From the NCBI RefSeq assembly GCF_945859705.1, contig NC_079137.1, forward strand, positions 51,554,552-51,618,551: a DNA stretch of 64,000 nucleotides, in the 5' to 3' direction. A model generated the notes under the pieces. It was not told the DNA's origin and searched no databases. It saw nothing but the letters and a program-made list of their open reading frames with translations. The translations under genes and the position numbers were made by a program. Origin of the DNA: Episyrphus balteatus. Taxonomy: Eukaryota > Arthropoda > Insecta > Diptera > Syrphidae. Shown piece after piece: positions 20,740 to 32,189 of this stretch (positions are counted from its first letter, which is position 1; the number at the start of each line of letters is the position of its first letter).

Positions 20740-22034
20740 TATTCTTATAACTCAAACAAAACAATTACAGTTTAAAAAAAAATATTCTCAATTTTCTGTA
20801 ACATTTTGTTAAAGACAATAAATAACTCTTGAAGGAGTATAATAATAATCATGCAATTTATTATTAACAAATAACCCACTGTGAGCCTTATAAATATAAA
20901 ACTTACAAATTGAATAATAATTCGACTAACGTTCTTTGAAGTTTGATGATTAATGTTGAACTAAATATTGTTACTATAGCAACAAAGTATTATAGGAGTT
21001 AAATCTACCTACGTTACTTCTACCTCCTACAAAAAAAATTCAATACTATAGGCTACCTACGTATAATTTCATTCTTTTTTTTTGGTATGCCAAGCAGAGT
21101 GAAAAACAGATTATTCTGAATAATCAGTCAAAGTTTTGGCAAATGGTTATCAATTTAGCTTTCGTTGATAAATATACACCACGTAGACAGAAGCTATAGA
21201 TGTACACTTTATATATACAAAAAAAAAGAGAGAAAGTTATACCTTAAGGGAGAAGAGGTCTACAAACAACAGGCTTGGCATTTTCCTCATGGATATCATT
21301 AATCATCGACTTCGATTGTTGCTTGAATTAAAATAAATGATGAATGCGAATCACACAATACTCAGCATTTTATACACATCTCTCTTTCTCTTTCTATTAC
21401 ACAAATATTTAGAAAACTATGAATTGATTTTATTTCAATTTTTTCGTTGTTGTTGTCCTATTCTCTCAATATTGCCAAATGAAAAACGGAAAACGGATAC
21501 AATAAGTGAATAAATTTCCAACTCAAATTTTTATATTGCAAATTGTATATTGGTTTTGCTTTGTTAGGATATTTTGATTGAAATATAGATTTGATTAGGA
21601 TTCAATCACAAAAAAAATATAAAAAACAGTGGTGGAATAAAAATTGAGGATCTAAGCTATATTATGTATGTAAATATAAATAAAAGTGCAATATAGATGA
21701 AGAGGTGTATAGGTAGTGCAAAGTGCAGTTTTGCATTATAAAAAAAGTTGAAACAATTGAATTTCCATCATTTTGAAATATTGTTGAAATTTCAAAAAAA
21801 AAGTGGTTTCACTTTTTTAACATATTAATTAAAACAGTAAACAAAATTTATTTAAATTTTAAGCGAAATTGCTTTATTGCTTAGAAACGATCCAGTACTA
21901 ATTTCTGGGAGTATTTTGGGAAATTAATAATCAGTTTTTTTAGTACTTAACCATCACAAAGGCCCTGATTCATGCTAAATTCATGATAAAGTTTTGAGCA
22001 CGTCAAGAATTTGACTCTGTTTGGGTCAATATAA
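20740..22034. other. Unique AT-rich DNA; no gene seen
   Basis: No repeats of note and no protein-like frame. Short simple tracts only (CTTTCTCTTTCT near 21384, GTTGTTG near 21447). Could be host intron or intergenic DNA. Confidence 0.45.
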
Positions 22035-22470
22035 AAAAGGACTAAAATCCCAAAAATCCAAAATCTCGAAAGTTCAAAATCCAGAAAACCCGAAATTCCA
22101 AAGCCCTTAATCCCGAAAATCCAAAATCAAGAGAAGAGAAAATCTGGGAAAGCCCTAAATCCCGAAAAATTATATAAAATGAAAAATTTATAATTTTTCG
22201 AATTCGTAAAAATAATTCTGAGTGTTAGGCTAAGAATTAAAGGCGTAAAAAAACATTATAACTGCATCGTTCCGTTAAAATCTCTTTGAACATGATTTCA
22301 AGTTTAAATGAACAGAAAATTTTGAAGCGAGGTTATTACTTTTTCTGTTTTATTTTCGGAATTTTGGGATTTTCAAATTCTGAGTTTTCAGGTCTGTGAG
22401 TTTTAAGGATTCTAGATTTTTGGGATTTTGGATTTCCCGGTTTCTGGGTTTTCTGGATTCAGAATTTCTT
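22035..22470. repeat. Degenerate AAATCCC minisatellite in inverted arrangement
   Basis: At 22040-22170 phrases such as AAATCCCAAAAATCCAAAATC and ATCCCGAAAATCCAAAATC recur with a loose 10-20 bp period. At 22355-22470 the reverse complement appears (GATTTTGGATTTCCCGG, GGAATTTTGGGATTTTC). Between them lies about 185 bases of other sequence. The arms could pair imperfectly, and the overlapping frames are low-complexity products of the period. Confidence 0.7.
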
Positions 22471-22629
22471 AAGAAGATAGAGGTTGTCAAATGCAAGCTT
22501 GCGTTGAGCTTGAGCTTATTAAGTAATTTCAAATCTAAAAAAAAAAAAAAATTAAGCATTTTTGTGCACATTTTAATCGTAGCATGCGAAATTAGTGAAA
22601 TCGTAGCATGCAAGAATTCATAAAAATAT

Positions 22630-23290
22630 TTTTGTGTTCTGAAAGGGTGTTTTTTTTTTTTCAGTAGTTGAGTTATGTGTTGAGTTATGATAACTCTATC
22701 ATAGCAGCTGACATAAATTTTGTTGATTGTATAAACTGGATGAAAACATTTTTTTGTTATAAGAGCTAAGAATCTAAAAAGTCTACAAAATTATCTTTAG
22801 TGAAAGGGTGTTTTTTTTTAAAGAATAGATGAAATTCAGAACTAGTACACCAAAAACTGGGGAAAAAAATGGTACCCCAATAAAAATTGGTAAAAATGTT
22901 TCATTTTTTACATAATAAGCAATGTATAAAAATATTTAATGTAAAAGGGTGTTTTTTTTTTTGAGGAAATAAGGAAAATGCGCGATAAGTCCTATAATAT
23001 CAGTGGTATAAAACTTAAAATGTTGTCTTTGCCATGGGAATTGCGAATAAAAAAAGTTTATACATTTTTTGCATGTGAAAGGGTGTTTTTTAGGTGTAGG
23101 AAAAATTTGTTAAAACTAAATTATAATAATAAAATCGTTCCCTTTTGAAATTTAGAGATGATGTTGCTTTAGAGATTTTTAGCAAGAATCTAAATTGTCT
23201 AAAAAATTATCATGGTTAAAAGGGTGTTTTTTTTATTGAAAAAAAAAAAAAAAAAAAATATGGACCATCTTAATGAAATTTAGTAAAAAA
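22630..23290 (+). repeat. Tandem array of ~145 bp units marked by GAAAGGGTGTTTTTTT, locus 1
   Basis: The marker GAAAGGGTGTTTTTTT (or AAAAGGGTG) occurs near 22641, 22801, 22945, 23068 and 23218, with spacings of about 124-160. Units share AAGAATCTAA, GTCTACAAAATTAT and GGAAAT phrases but are well diverged. The array is collinear unit by unit with 59140-59850, so a multi-unit block was copied as one piece, probably inside a mobile element. Confidence 0.8.
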
Positions 23291-26200
23291 TTTGCATGGG
23301 ATAGGAAGTAAAAATATAGAAGGTATGAAGATAATATTAGAGACGATGTTAGGAAGACTGATTCCTGTATAACTTGCGCAGTTCAGAGGGTAACCTGTCT
23401 TAAAAATCGGAGAGACAACACTGAGGTTATTTTTTATCGCTTCGGCAAAACAATTCTGCAAAACACTTTAGCATAGATTGAGTTTAAAAACAATTACTGC
23501 GCATGGCGGGAAATCAAAATATCGTTCTGAAGAAATCTTAAGTATAGTTAAAGGCACATTATTTTTGTATATGAATTTCAACGTCAAAAAAATAACTATA
23601 TTGTAACATCTAAAGCACGCTGCTTAAACGTGAGGTTTTCTTAAGCACTATCCCCTGACATTATCAGACAAGGCACAGCGAATTGGGTTTTTAAATTTTA
23701 ACGACTCTGCTACCAAAGCTCTACTGATGAAAGAAAAATTCTCAAGTATTAGTGGCCAAATTGATTTCTCTTGGGAAGCTTTGAGTTCGTTTTTGGTATG
23801 ATATTTCGATGGTAACAACGGTTCAGCTGTAATGGGAATTTACTTTTCTTTCTTTTCGTGTTATTTAAAGGCCAATATAAGCACGTATACCTGTAGTCTG
23901 TAGACAACAGAAAAAAAAAGAAGTAGATAACCCTTCGTTGTATATCTGCTGCAGTCAAGTCTCAATTGGGAATCAAGTAAAAGTTCTGGACTATCCACGA
24001 TGATGACTGCAATGGTCCATTGCAGACTTTATTTTTTTGTACCTAGCTAACAACTTTTAAGGGTAAAACTTGAAGTAAAAGTTCATGCAAGATGCATTCT
24101 GTTTTCACACTGTTCTCGCAAATAAAACAGTGGAATATTATAAAAATTGTTCATCGTGTTCATTTCTAACTCTGTGGGGACCTTTTAAAATACAAAATTG
24201 AACTCATTGATATTGAAGAACCTTTTGAAGAATTTTATCTTTTTTTTTTTTTTTTTGTTGGTTTCAAAGACAAAGAAATAAGTAATCTTAGAGTAGGTAC
24301 ATCACGTTTTTAAATTATCGCAGTCTTTAAACTTGGTAATGCAACAGCACTATACTCCTCACCTATTTCTATACGCCAAGACCAACCTCAGTGAACACTT
24401 AAGATGAAATACTGAATTTTCACTGGTACCTACTATCGTTTGGTTGAAGTTACTTTGCATGCCAAACAGAGAGAATGGAGTAGTTGTACCTAGTCGATGT
24501 GCACTTTATATACTCTTTTCGACATACTTGTGTATAAAAATATATCAAGGACGACTCGAGGACTCCAGGACTCACATCATAGAGTCTTCTCTTTACCTTA
24601 TTATTATTATTATTTTTATGAGCAAAGCAAACGCATTCCGGTGTTCCACATTCTGGTTTTACAGGGAAATTCCCCACCAATTGCAGATGAGTTCAGCCTC
24701 GACGCTTTTTGCTTTTTCTTCATAAACAGAGGGTTGTTCTGTAGTACTGTAGTGTACCCAAAAGTATGGTGTTGGTATGGGGTTTGTTTGCGGATAAGTT
24801 ATCCAGGCATGGCAGCACCAAAACAATGTCAGTGCTAAGGGTTTTCTTCTTTCCGTCTATAACAGAGAGGTACTATAAATACATATATAAAACAACACTC
24901 TGATGCTTGCTGCATGATGTCCTTGTTCACAAGTAGTTAGTTCTTATAAATAAGTTTCAAGGTACCTATATACCGAGCTACGACTACGAACTATGCAACA
25001 TTCACTTCACTCAAGAAATATGGAAAAGGATATAGTTTAGTTTTTGTTGATATGGTGATTTTGTGATATTCAAAAAAAAGAGGAATTTTCAGATTTGTGT
25101 TGAAGGTTTTTTGTTAAGGTTTTTGAAGTCGTATAAAATAGAAAGGATTTTGGGTTTAAGATAATTTGATAGAAATAAATAAACATTTTAAACTTTAACT
25201 ATTTTTTGTGTCATTTTGCACTTTAAACAGAAACAATTTTATTGACGCATTAAAACTGACAGATGAATTTCTGCCCTGATTTTCATTTTAAAGCATTCTG
25301 GATATTTATTTTACTTTTTAATGATTTTTCATCGAGTAACTATTCCATTTTTTTTATTTTTCTAGAATCGATCAGTTATTTTTTTTATATTTTAAAATAG
25401 TTTTTCGAGAAGCATATTTTAATATTTGTAACACATTTTTTTTTATTTTTTTGATCACCTGAACACCGGTTTTTGGTGATTATGTTTAATATATATTTTT
25501 TGTTGTATGTGTTCAGTTGACCGTATTTGTTTTAAGAGCAAAAGCAAATGTTCGCCAAGGGTTTGAGGATATTTCTGACAGCTACAGGAGGAGTTGACAT
25601 ACTCTAGCACTTATTTGAGTTCGGCTGCAACTGAATAATTTCGTTTGTTGAATATTTTTTTTTTTTTATTTCAGATGTGACATATATGAACAATATTAAA
25701 ATTTAAATAAAAAATTTAATATTTTTTTTTTACAGAATGTCGTTTGTATAAAAAGAAAAACAATGATTGTACGAGTATACAGGGGTCTGCTAAAGAGAAA
25801 CTTTTAGAGCAGTGAGCAACGTATAAAAAAAGCAGCGATTAATAGCTGCTATTTATTCTTTAAATAGCAGTTTAATGTTGCAATTTACCTACTCTTTAAA
25901 TTTCTCCCTAATTTTATGGAATTTAAATTCGATTTTTTTTAATAAGAAATAACTCTTTGAATGCCTGCACTGAAGCAATGGTAATTCATTTTATCACATT
26001 TAGTTTATTCCGTTAAATACTAACATTTTCTCAAAATTAAAATTATAATTAATGATTATATTATTACAAAATAAAAGAAAAACTTACATCTAATGCACAT
26101 TACCTATGGATTATTTTGAATAAAGAATATTTTTCTAAAGTTAAGTGATTTTACATAGTCATTGCTGGAATTATTTATACTTATTTAAGTTTTCATTGTA

Positions 26201-26333
26201 TTTATTGTACCTACTTCTCTGTTTCGCCATCATCATGTCACTTTTTTTCATAATTTTTCAGAAAAACATCAGTTAAGTTTCACAGAGAGAGCAGTTTTGA
26301 TATTCTGTTTCAGGATTTTAATTCAACACACTT
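23291..26333. other. Mostly unique DNA; no gene seen
   Basis: About 3 kb without recognisable repeats or credible coding sequence. Minor items are an ATT run (about 24599-24616) and a local hairpin around AATAGCTGCTATT (about 25842). Two overlapping short frames near 24450-24840 lack protein-like composition. It could be host intron. Confidence 0.45.
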
Positions 26334-27113
26334 GTTTTTGAAGTGAAAACTTCTTTAGTATCGTAGTGATTTGAAACAAGATGAACCGAAAAAGCGACAC
26401 GAAAAATCAATTGATCATAACTATCTTGTTTTAATAGATAGATGAATGAAATTTATACAGTAGATATGTAATTAAATAAATTATGATTGTGCAAAATTTC
26501 AATCAATTTCATATTAAAAACTCTGAGATAACGGTGAAAAGATAATCTTTTTTTAAACACGTTATATCGTTTGATCAAGAGGACATAACAAATTTATTAA
26601 ACTTTAATACGCATACTGATAATATCACCTTTCATTTAATATATCACACATAACGGTACGTGCTCTACAAGTTATATAATCTTTAATTGAAAAACTTGAA
26701 AAATATCTCAAAACACCTGTGAAGATTTGTTGCCGATGAACAGCCAGCATGGTAGAAATATGATTGAAGTGTCATATAAAAGGTGAAATAATAATGATAT
26801 AAAATTTATTATAGGTTGTCTTTTAAAAAATGGATTTAATGGCGTTAGAAGAGAAAATAGATTGATTGTTTTGCTTTTTTTATGAAAACTAATTGGGTTA
26901 AAAAAAATTCTAGTTTTTTTTGTAGATTTTGTGTAGACATGGTCGATATAAATATTTTGATCTGAAACAAGCTTTCAGATGGTATAAAATTTATTGTAGG
27001 TTGTCATGTAAAAAAAGTGATGGAATAAAAAAAAGTTATATTTTTTTCGATTTTTTTTTAAATGATTTTTAAGGTTTCACTTCAACCACGTGTGAATTGC
27101 GCACATGATTTTT
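26334..27113 (-). mobile_element. Family-2 element, copy b (complete ends)
   Basis: The left boundary reads TTTTTGAAGTGAAAACTTC and the right AAGGTTTCACTTCAACCACG then TGTGAATTGCGCACATGAT. Thus GAAGTGAAA occurs inverted at both ends, inside an asymmetric outer tail rich in GTGCGCAATTCACACG. Order and content match 35449-36275 on the other strand. No coding capacity; length about 780 bp. The superfamily is not recognised. Confidence 0.8.
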
Positions 27114-27159
27114 TTGTTATTAAATATATTTAAAGTTTTTTAACTTACTCTGTTATAGG

Positions 27160-27880
27160 TACGGTGACCATACTCCTGGAAGCCAAACCCGGGACAGATA
27201 CAAAATTCATTGGATCGTTTTGAAAATATTGATTTTTCAAAAAAAATTTCAATTTTTTTTAAATGATTTTTCATAATTTTTCCTTATTTTGATATCAAGA
27301 ACGGTTTTTTTGAAGCGTTTTTGTTGAAATCATTTAATCGTTTACGAAATCAGAAATAAAGAAAATGGGGTTATATAATAATGTCCACTTATAACTTCTA
27401 AAAAAAATATTTTTTTAATCAAAATCGGGAGGGCGTTTTAATTTTATTTTAAATGATTTTGAAATTGTATGATCTTTAACACAACTTATAATATGTCCTT
27501 GAAAGCCTTGAAACTTATCTGGGTTATTTACTCTTCCATATGTTGTTCTTTATTCGAATACACTTTTCCTGGTGTAGCAACCAGAACAGAAGCTGGAACT
27601 AAATATTTGACGAACATTTAAAAAAAACTATAGCCTAGTCTAGAGGCGAAACGAAAATTTTCATACAAAACCAGCACAACGAAAAATTTTAATTTCCAAC
27701 CACTGTTTTCCGTACAAAGTATTTAAAATATTGAATAAAAAGTACAGGACAATCACTGGACAAATTACAAAATACGGGAGACGGGACACTTATACGTCCC
27801 GTGTTTCTTCAATAAAAACCCGGGACAAGCTGTAGAAATACGGGACAGTCCCGGGTAAACCAGGACGGATGGTGACCGTA
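27160..27880. mobile_element. hAT-type non-autonomous element, 721 bp
   Basis: Left end TACGGTGACCATACTCCTGG, right end (reverse complement) TACGGTCACCATCCGTCCTGG. Both continue into CCCGGGAC-rich sequence, a style seen in hAT elements of many animals. The flanks are the exact 8 bp direct repeat GTTATAGG (27152-27159 and 27881-27888), the target length of hAT. It sits in the head of a family-1 copy: TTAACTTACTCTGTTATAGG on the left and GGGCAAGTATTGC on the right. No transposase is present. Confidence 0.88.
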
Positions 27881-27995
27881 GTTATAGGGCAAGTATTGCT
27901 TCACGTCAAAAAAATTTCGGTTTTAATCTAAATCCAAATTATGAAATGGAGAAGTCCAAAAAGATGGTTTTTTTAATTCCTTCCGTCAGATCAGA
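27881..27995 (+). repeat. Family-1 element, copy G (truncated head)
   Basis: GGGCAAGTATTGCTTCACG, then TTTCGGTTTTAATC and GAAATGGAGAAGTCCAAAAAG follow the family-1 head of copy D. The first few bases of the element lie before the hAT at 27140-27159, showing the hAT jumped into family 1. The (GTCY)n tract is absent, so this copy ends early. Confidence 0.65.
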
Positions 27996-28357
27996 AATTT
28001 GGAGTTGTGTTATAAAAAATCGGTCCCGCATATGAACCAAATTTTTTTTAAGTCCAAAACTTGTTTCTGTCCCTCAGATGTTCTTAAATATTTTTTAAAT
28101 ATTTAAAGCTTATAAAATGACCTGTTGTAACCGGAAATGTCATTAATTGAAAGCATACTGTAACAACTTCAAAAAACTAGAAACAGGTCTATTAAAATAT
28201 ACCACTTATTATTTAGGAAGATCTTTAGAATTTTTTTTGTTCCAAATCTGGTTACTCCTGTTTTTTGTAAATCGTAGACCTAAACTTAAGATGCTCTGTA
28301 TCTTTGGAATGCCTTTTGTAACATGTAGACTAGATAAACATAGATTGATAATAGGGA

Positions 28358-29443
28358 TATGTACATTAGGGTGTCCGTTATTTCCCAAAGTGATGTTTTC
28401 GGGGGTGACACCCCCCAGATCGAAAGTTTAGGGCCTAAATACGGGGAATTTAGCAAAAAAAAATTTTTTGGGGGTCATTAACCCGTGCCTCTAAGGTCAT
28501 ACTTTCCCCATACAAATTTGTATGGGAAATTTTTAACTCATAAATAAAATTTTTTTTCTCTCGAGTTAAATCATCTATTTTTAAAATGTTTGTTGATTCT
28601 GGTTGGAAAATAGTTCCTTTAAAAGATTACATTCAAAATTTCCCGTTAAAAATTTTTTTTATATTTTATTTCGGTTTTTGAAATTATTAGCTGTTTTCGT
28701 AGTTTTTGCTTTCACCTATCACATAATTTTAAATGCAGTTTTATTGGTTTTTAATTCTTTTCAAATATTGCATTCAAAAATTTGTGTATAAATCAAAAAT
28801 TTTAATTTTTTTTTATTTTTTTTGAAATTTTTGCCGTTTTTATACGTTTAAATTTATTTTTCTCGAACTACAAAAGATATGTTTACAATATTTTTATTGA
28901 ATTTTGTTTAAAAATTATTCACCTAAAAAATTACATCAAAAAAGTTGCAAACAAGAAAGGGTAAAGTATTTAATAATATTTTTTTATTATAAAAACGGCA
29001 AAAATTTCCAATTTTTGATTTATTCACAAATTTTTTAATGCAATATTTGAAAAGAATTAAAAACCAATAAAACTGCATTTAAAATTGTGTGATAGGTGAA
29101 AGCAAAAACTACGAAAACAGCTAATAATTTCAAAAACCGAAATAAAATATAAAAAAAAATTTTAACGGGAAATTTTGAATGTAATCTTTTAAAGGAACTA
29201 TTTTCCAACCAGAATCAACAAACATTTTAAAAATAGATGATTTAACTCGAGAGAAAAAAATTTTATGTATGAGTTAAAAATTTCCCATACAAATTTGTAT
29301 GACCTTAGAGGCACGGGTTAATGACCCCCCAAAAATTTTTTTTTTTGCTAAATTCCCCGTATTTAGGGCTTAAACTTTCGATCTGGGGGGTGTCACCCCC
29401 GAAAACGTCACTTTGGGAAATAACGGACACCCTAATGTACATA
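28358..29443. mobile_element. 1086 bp near-perfect palindrome with GTACATTAGGGTGTCC ends
   Basis: The sequence from 28358 to about 28870 is repeated almost perfectly in inverted form from about 28935 to 29443, around a loop of some 60-70 bases centred near 28900. Ends are ATGTACATTAGGGTGTCC. Arms carry motifs such as GGGGTGACACCCCCCAGATC and TTTGTATGGGAAATTTTTAA. Substitutions between arms are few, indicating youth or arm-to-arm conversion. It shares its terminal motif with 6445-8490. Transcripts would be long double-stranded hairpins. The frames in it are mirror shadows. Confidence 0.92.
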
Positions 29444-29744
29444 CAAAAATTAAATGCCCGACTAAGTAGGTAAAACTTTAAATATCCAAATTTGGTGTTT
29501 CTTAAATTAAAATAAACTCTAAAAATAATAAAATTTCTTCTCCAAAAAAAAAGGAACGTTAATGAATTTGAGCAAAAAAAAAAATATTTTTTTACAAAAA
29601 TGCATTTTATGAAAAAACGAAAAATAGTTAGAATCCTCATTAAAAAAAAACGTTTAAACAAAGTGGAAATAAAAATTTGTAGAAAAAATATTAACCAGTA
29701 ACTAAAATTTCAAAAAAAAAAATAAACAATTTTTTGAGTTTTTT

Positions 29745-30015
29745 TTTAACAAAATCGTTCGAGCCGTTTTTGAAAATATTATATTTCTTTAAGATTAGTA
29801 TAATCTAAGTACTTTTGTTTATGGTCCATAAAAATTTACTCCAAAAACTCCTACATAACACTTTATCAGTTTATTAAGCTATAGCTTCTTATACAGATAG
29901 ACAGACAGATAGAAAGGCTGCCAGAAAAACAGACAGACGGACTCTTGTGGAACTGATTTTATTCACAATATATATATTCTCTATCATCATAATGTCATGT
30001 TTGATTTTACATATA
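29745..30015 (-). repeat. Family-1 element, copy F (truncated)
   Basis: On the minus strand: CATGACATTATGATGATAGAG, then GTCCGTCTGTCTGTTT, an interrupted GTCT tract, TAAGAAGCTATAGCTTAAT, and CAAAAACGGCTCGAACGATTT, in the same order as copies A-C. The tract contains foreign bases (about 29898-29940), and the distal part is lost near 29745. Confidence 0.75.
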
Positions 30016-32189
30016 AAAAAAAAAGTGTTAATAATTTCACTGAATTTCTTTATACAGCAGCTTGTACTTCATTCAACAAATCTTTTCGAAATCTCTACTT
30101 GAACTTAACTTCTATAAGCAAAGTTCTTAAGATTTCTTGAAACACTAATAAACAAGTTTTAAAAATCTTAAACCGGTGTAACAACTTTGACAGGAAAATT
30201 GCTTCCAAGAAATGCTTTATAAAAGCCTTATAGTAGCAATAAACTTTTTATGTACCAATCAAAATTTTACATAATTTGAGAAAACTTCCTTATAAATAAA
30301 AACAAAATTGGAATAAAACGCGCACCAACCAACTGAAAAAAGGTATATTTATAAGGTATATTTATAGGTATAAGGGGTTTTGGCTACCCTTAATATGTGT
30401 GTAAGCACGATGTTGAAACAAGACAATACCTCCACTATTCAGTTTGTGCTTTAGGAATCTCATTTTCAAATTCCAGTTTTCATCATTATTTGTTTCTTCA
30501 AATTTTCAGAATTTTTCAAAATAGAAACAAATATTTCAAACTTACTATCATCTCATATAACCCCTTTATCATTTTGCAACTAGAATGTGAACGAATTACG
30601 TTCCCCATTTCGTAAAAATGTGTACCAACTTAACTACCAAGGCTATGTTTGCACTTGGCTCGACTGACTGAAATTATGAGATTGCATCAGCTTTCTGAAT
30701 TCCAAATTCCAAAACACTGTTTAAGGTCTTTCTCTCCCCCCAAATGATTCCCCTGTGTAACTTGGGTAAAAAGGTCTCATTCACATTATCAATTCGACCA
30801 CAAATTTTGCCCAACCGTCATCTTAATCCAAATTACAAAGAATATACACACTAACATTCAATTACCGTTATACCTGGCGTGAGGCATACTCAACTCATAT
30901 CTACGAAAACAGTGAAATGATACCTTGGCTTTGTTGTCCTAGAAATCTTCATTGGTTAAATATTATGACAAGCGCGTCCTCTTTCTTTATATTTCGTATA
31001 GTCGTGTAGCTCTGTACCTTTGCTGATTTCGACGAAGTGAAGGTCTGACTCTGCGTTGACGTCTGGGTAACAAATTCTCTCTGGCAGCCATTGCCACTAA
31101 ACAAGCAAATGTCACCCTCGAGGATTTATAATGCATTGTAAAATGTTACCCAGGGTCTAGCTTGGGCTGGGGTTGCCTTTTATTCATTCAGTGTGATGAT
31201 TGTACAAAAGTAGAAGGATGGACAGGACCAGGACATTGGACAGTGCATACTACACACTATAACCCGGTCAGGGGGCTTTCTCTAATTGGATGAACAATAA
31301 ACGGGGGTAAACTTACGTAGAATGCAACGGAGACGATGATTACTGACCTGTCCTCTGGGTTTAGGCAAAATAACGACATTTTTGGTTTGGCCCAGTGTCG
31401 TGTCATTGTTCTATCCTCTGGGGATAATTCTGAGGCTATGCCCTCGCTTGTGTATATGTGCGGTGCAGCGGATACAATGACAGTAAGTGCATCGTTGATT
31501 TAAGCATTAGCGTTGTCTGTCTGGAGCGCTGTTTGACTGCTGTGCTGTGCGACTGGCAATGGGGTCTCCTCTCTGGGACGTTGGATGTACCTTAAATGAA
31601 TGAATACACAGTCACAGTCCCACGGTCATATATCTATCTATCTGACTCTCTGTTTTCAACATTTGAAAATTTGTGTTCTTTATGTGCCTTTGTCAGGAGT
31701 TCGACAGGTTTGTTTTGTGGACAGCATTGTGAAGAGCGGTAGAGCACTGCGTTGCTTTTGTGTTGGCATCGTTGGTGCCATTTCAAATTGGCTTGTTATT
31801 TTTTGGTGTGTGGAGGCGGGTGTGTGGAGGAATAAGGCTTTTGAGAGCAAAGCATAAAATGGTTTGATTCGTTACACAGTTAATTCGTCCTGAATCAGAA
31901 ATTTGGTTTCCGCATTTGTGTTATCAATTAAAATGGTAATTACAAATCCCGTATACATTTTCATCAACAAAGGTATGTGCGTACCTACTGTCTGTATACA
32001 TAATATGAAGGTTTTTGTTATCATGAGTGTGTTGTTGTTACTAATTAATTAAGCCAATCGATCAATTTGAGATTAAAATAAAACATCAGGATTGGGATGT
32101 TTTGATTTATATTTTAAAAATAAGTTATTATTGAGCAGGTTATTAATAAAGAAAGTTGAAAAAGTTATTAAGTTTTTCTCAATACAAAT
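30016..32189. other. Repeat-poor unique island
   Basis: The least repetitive part of the window, with higher GC content and few homopolymers, especially 30600-31860. A short tandem AAGGTATATTTAT pair lies near 30341. Frames near 30397 and 31600 lack recognisable domains and I do not call them genes. Such islands in a transposon-rich intron are where host regulatory DNA would be expected, but no specific element can be named. Confidence 0.5.

Noticed and set aside
24444..24838. 93-113 codon overlapping frames
   Set aside because: Composition follows base content, an ATT run lies inside, and competing frames exist on both strands.
28358..29443. Assembly artefact producing a false palindrome
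   Set aside because: The arms differ at scattered positions and in indels, and the terminal motif recurs at 6445-8490, so a real element is more likely, though long reads would settle it.
31600..31857. 85-codon frame in the unique island
   Set aside because: No recognised motif and no clear start context or splice sites. It could be real, but the sequence alone does not support it.
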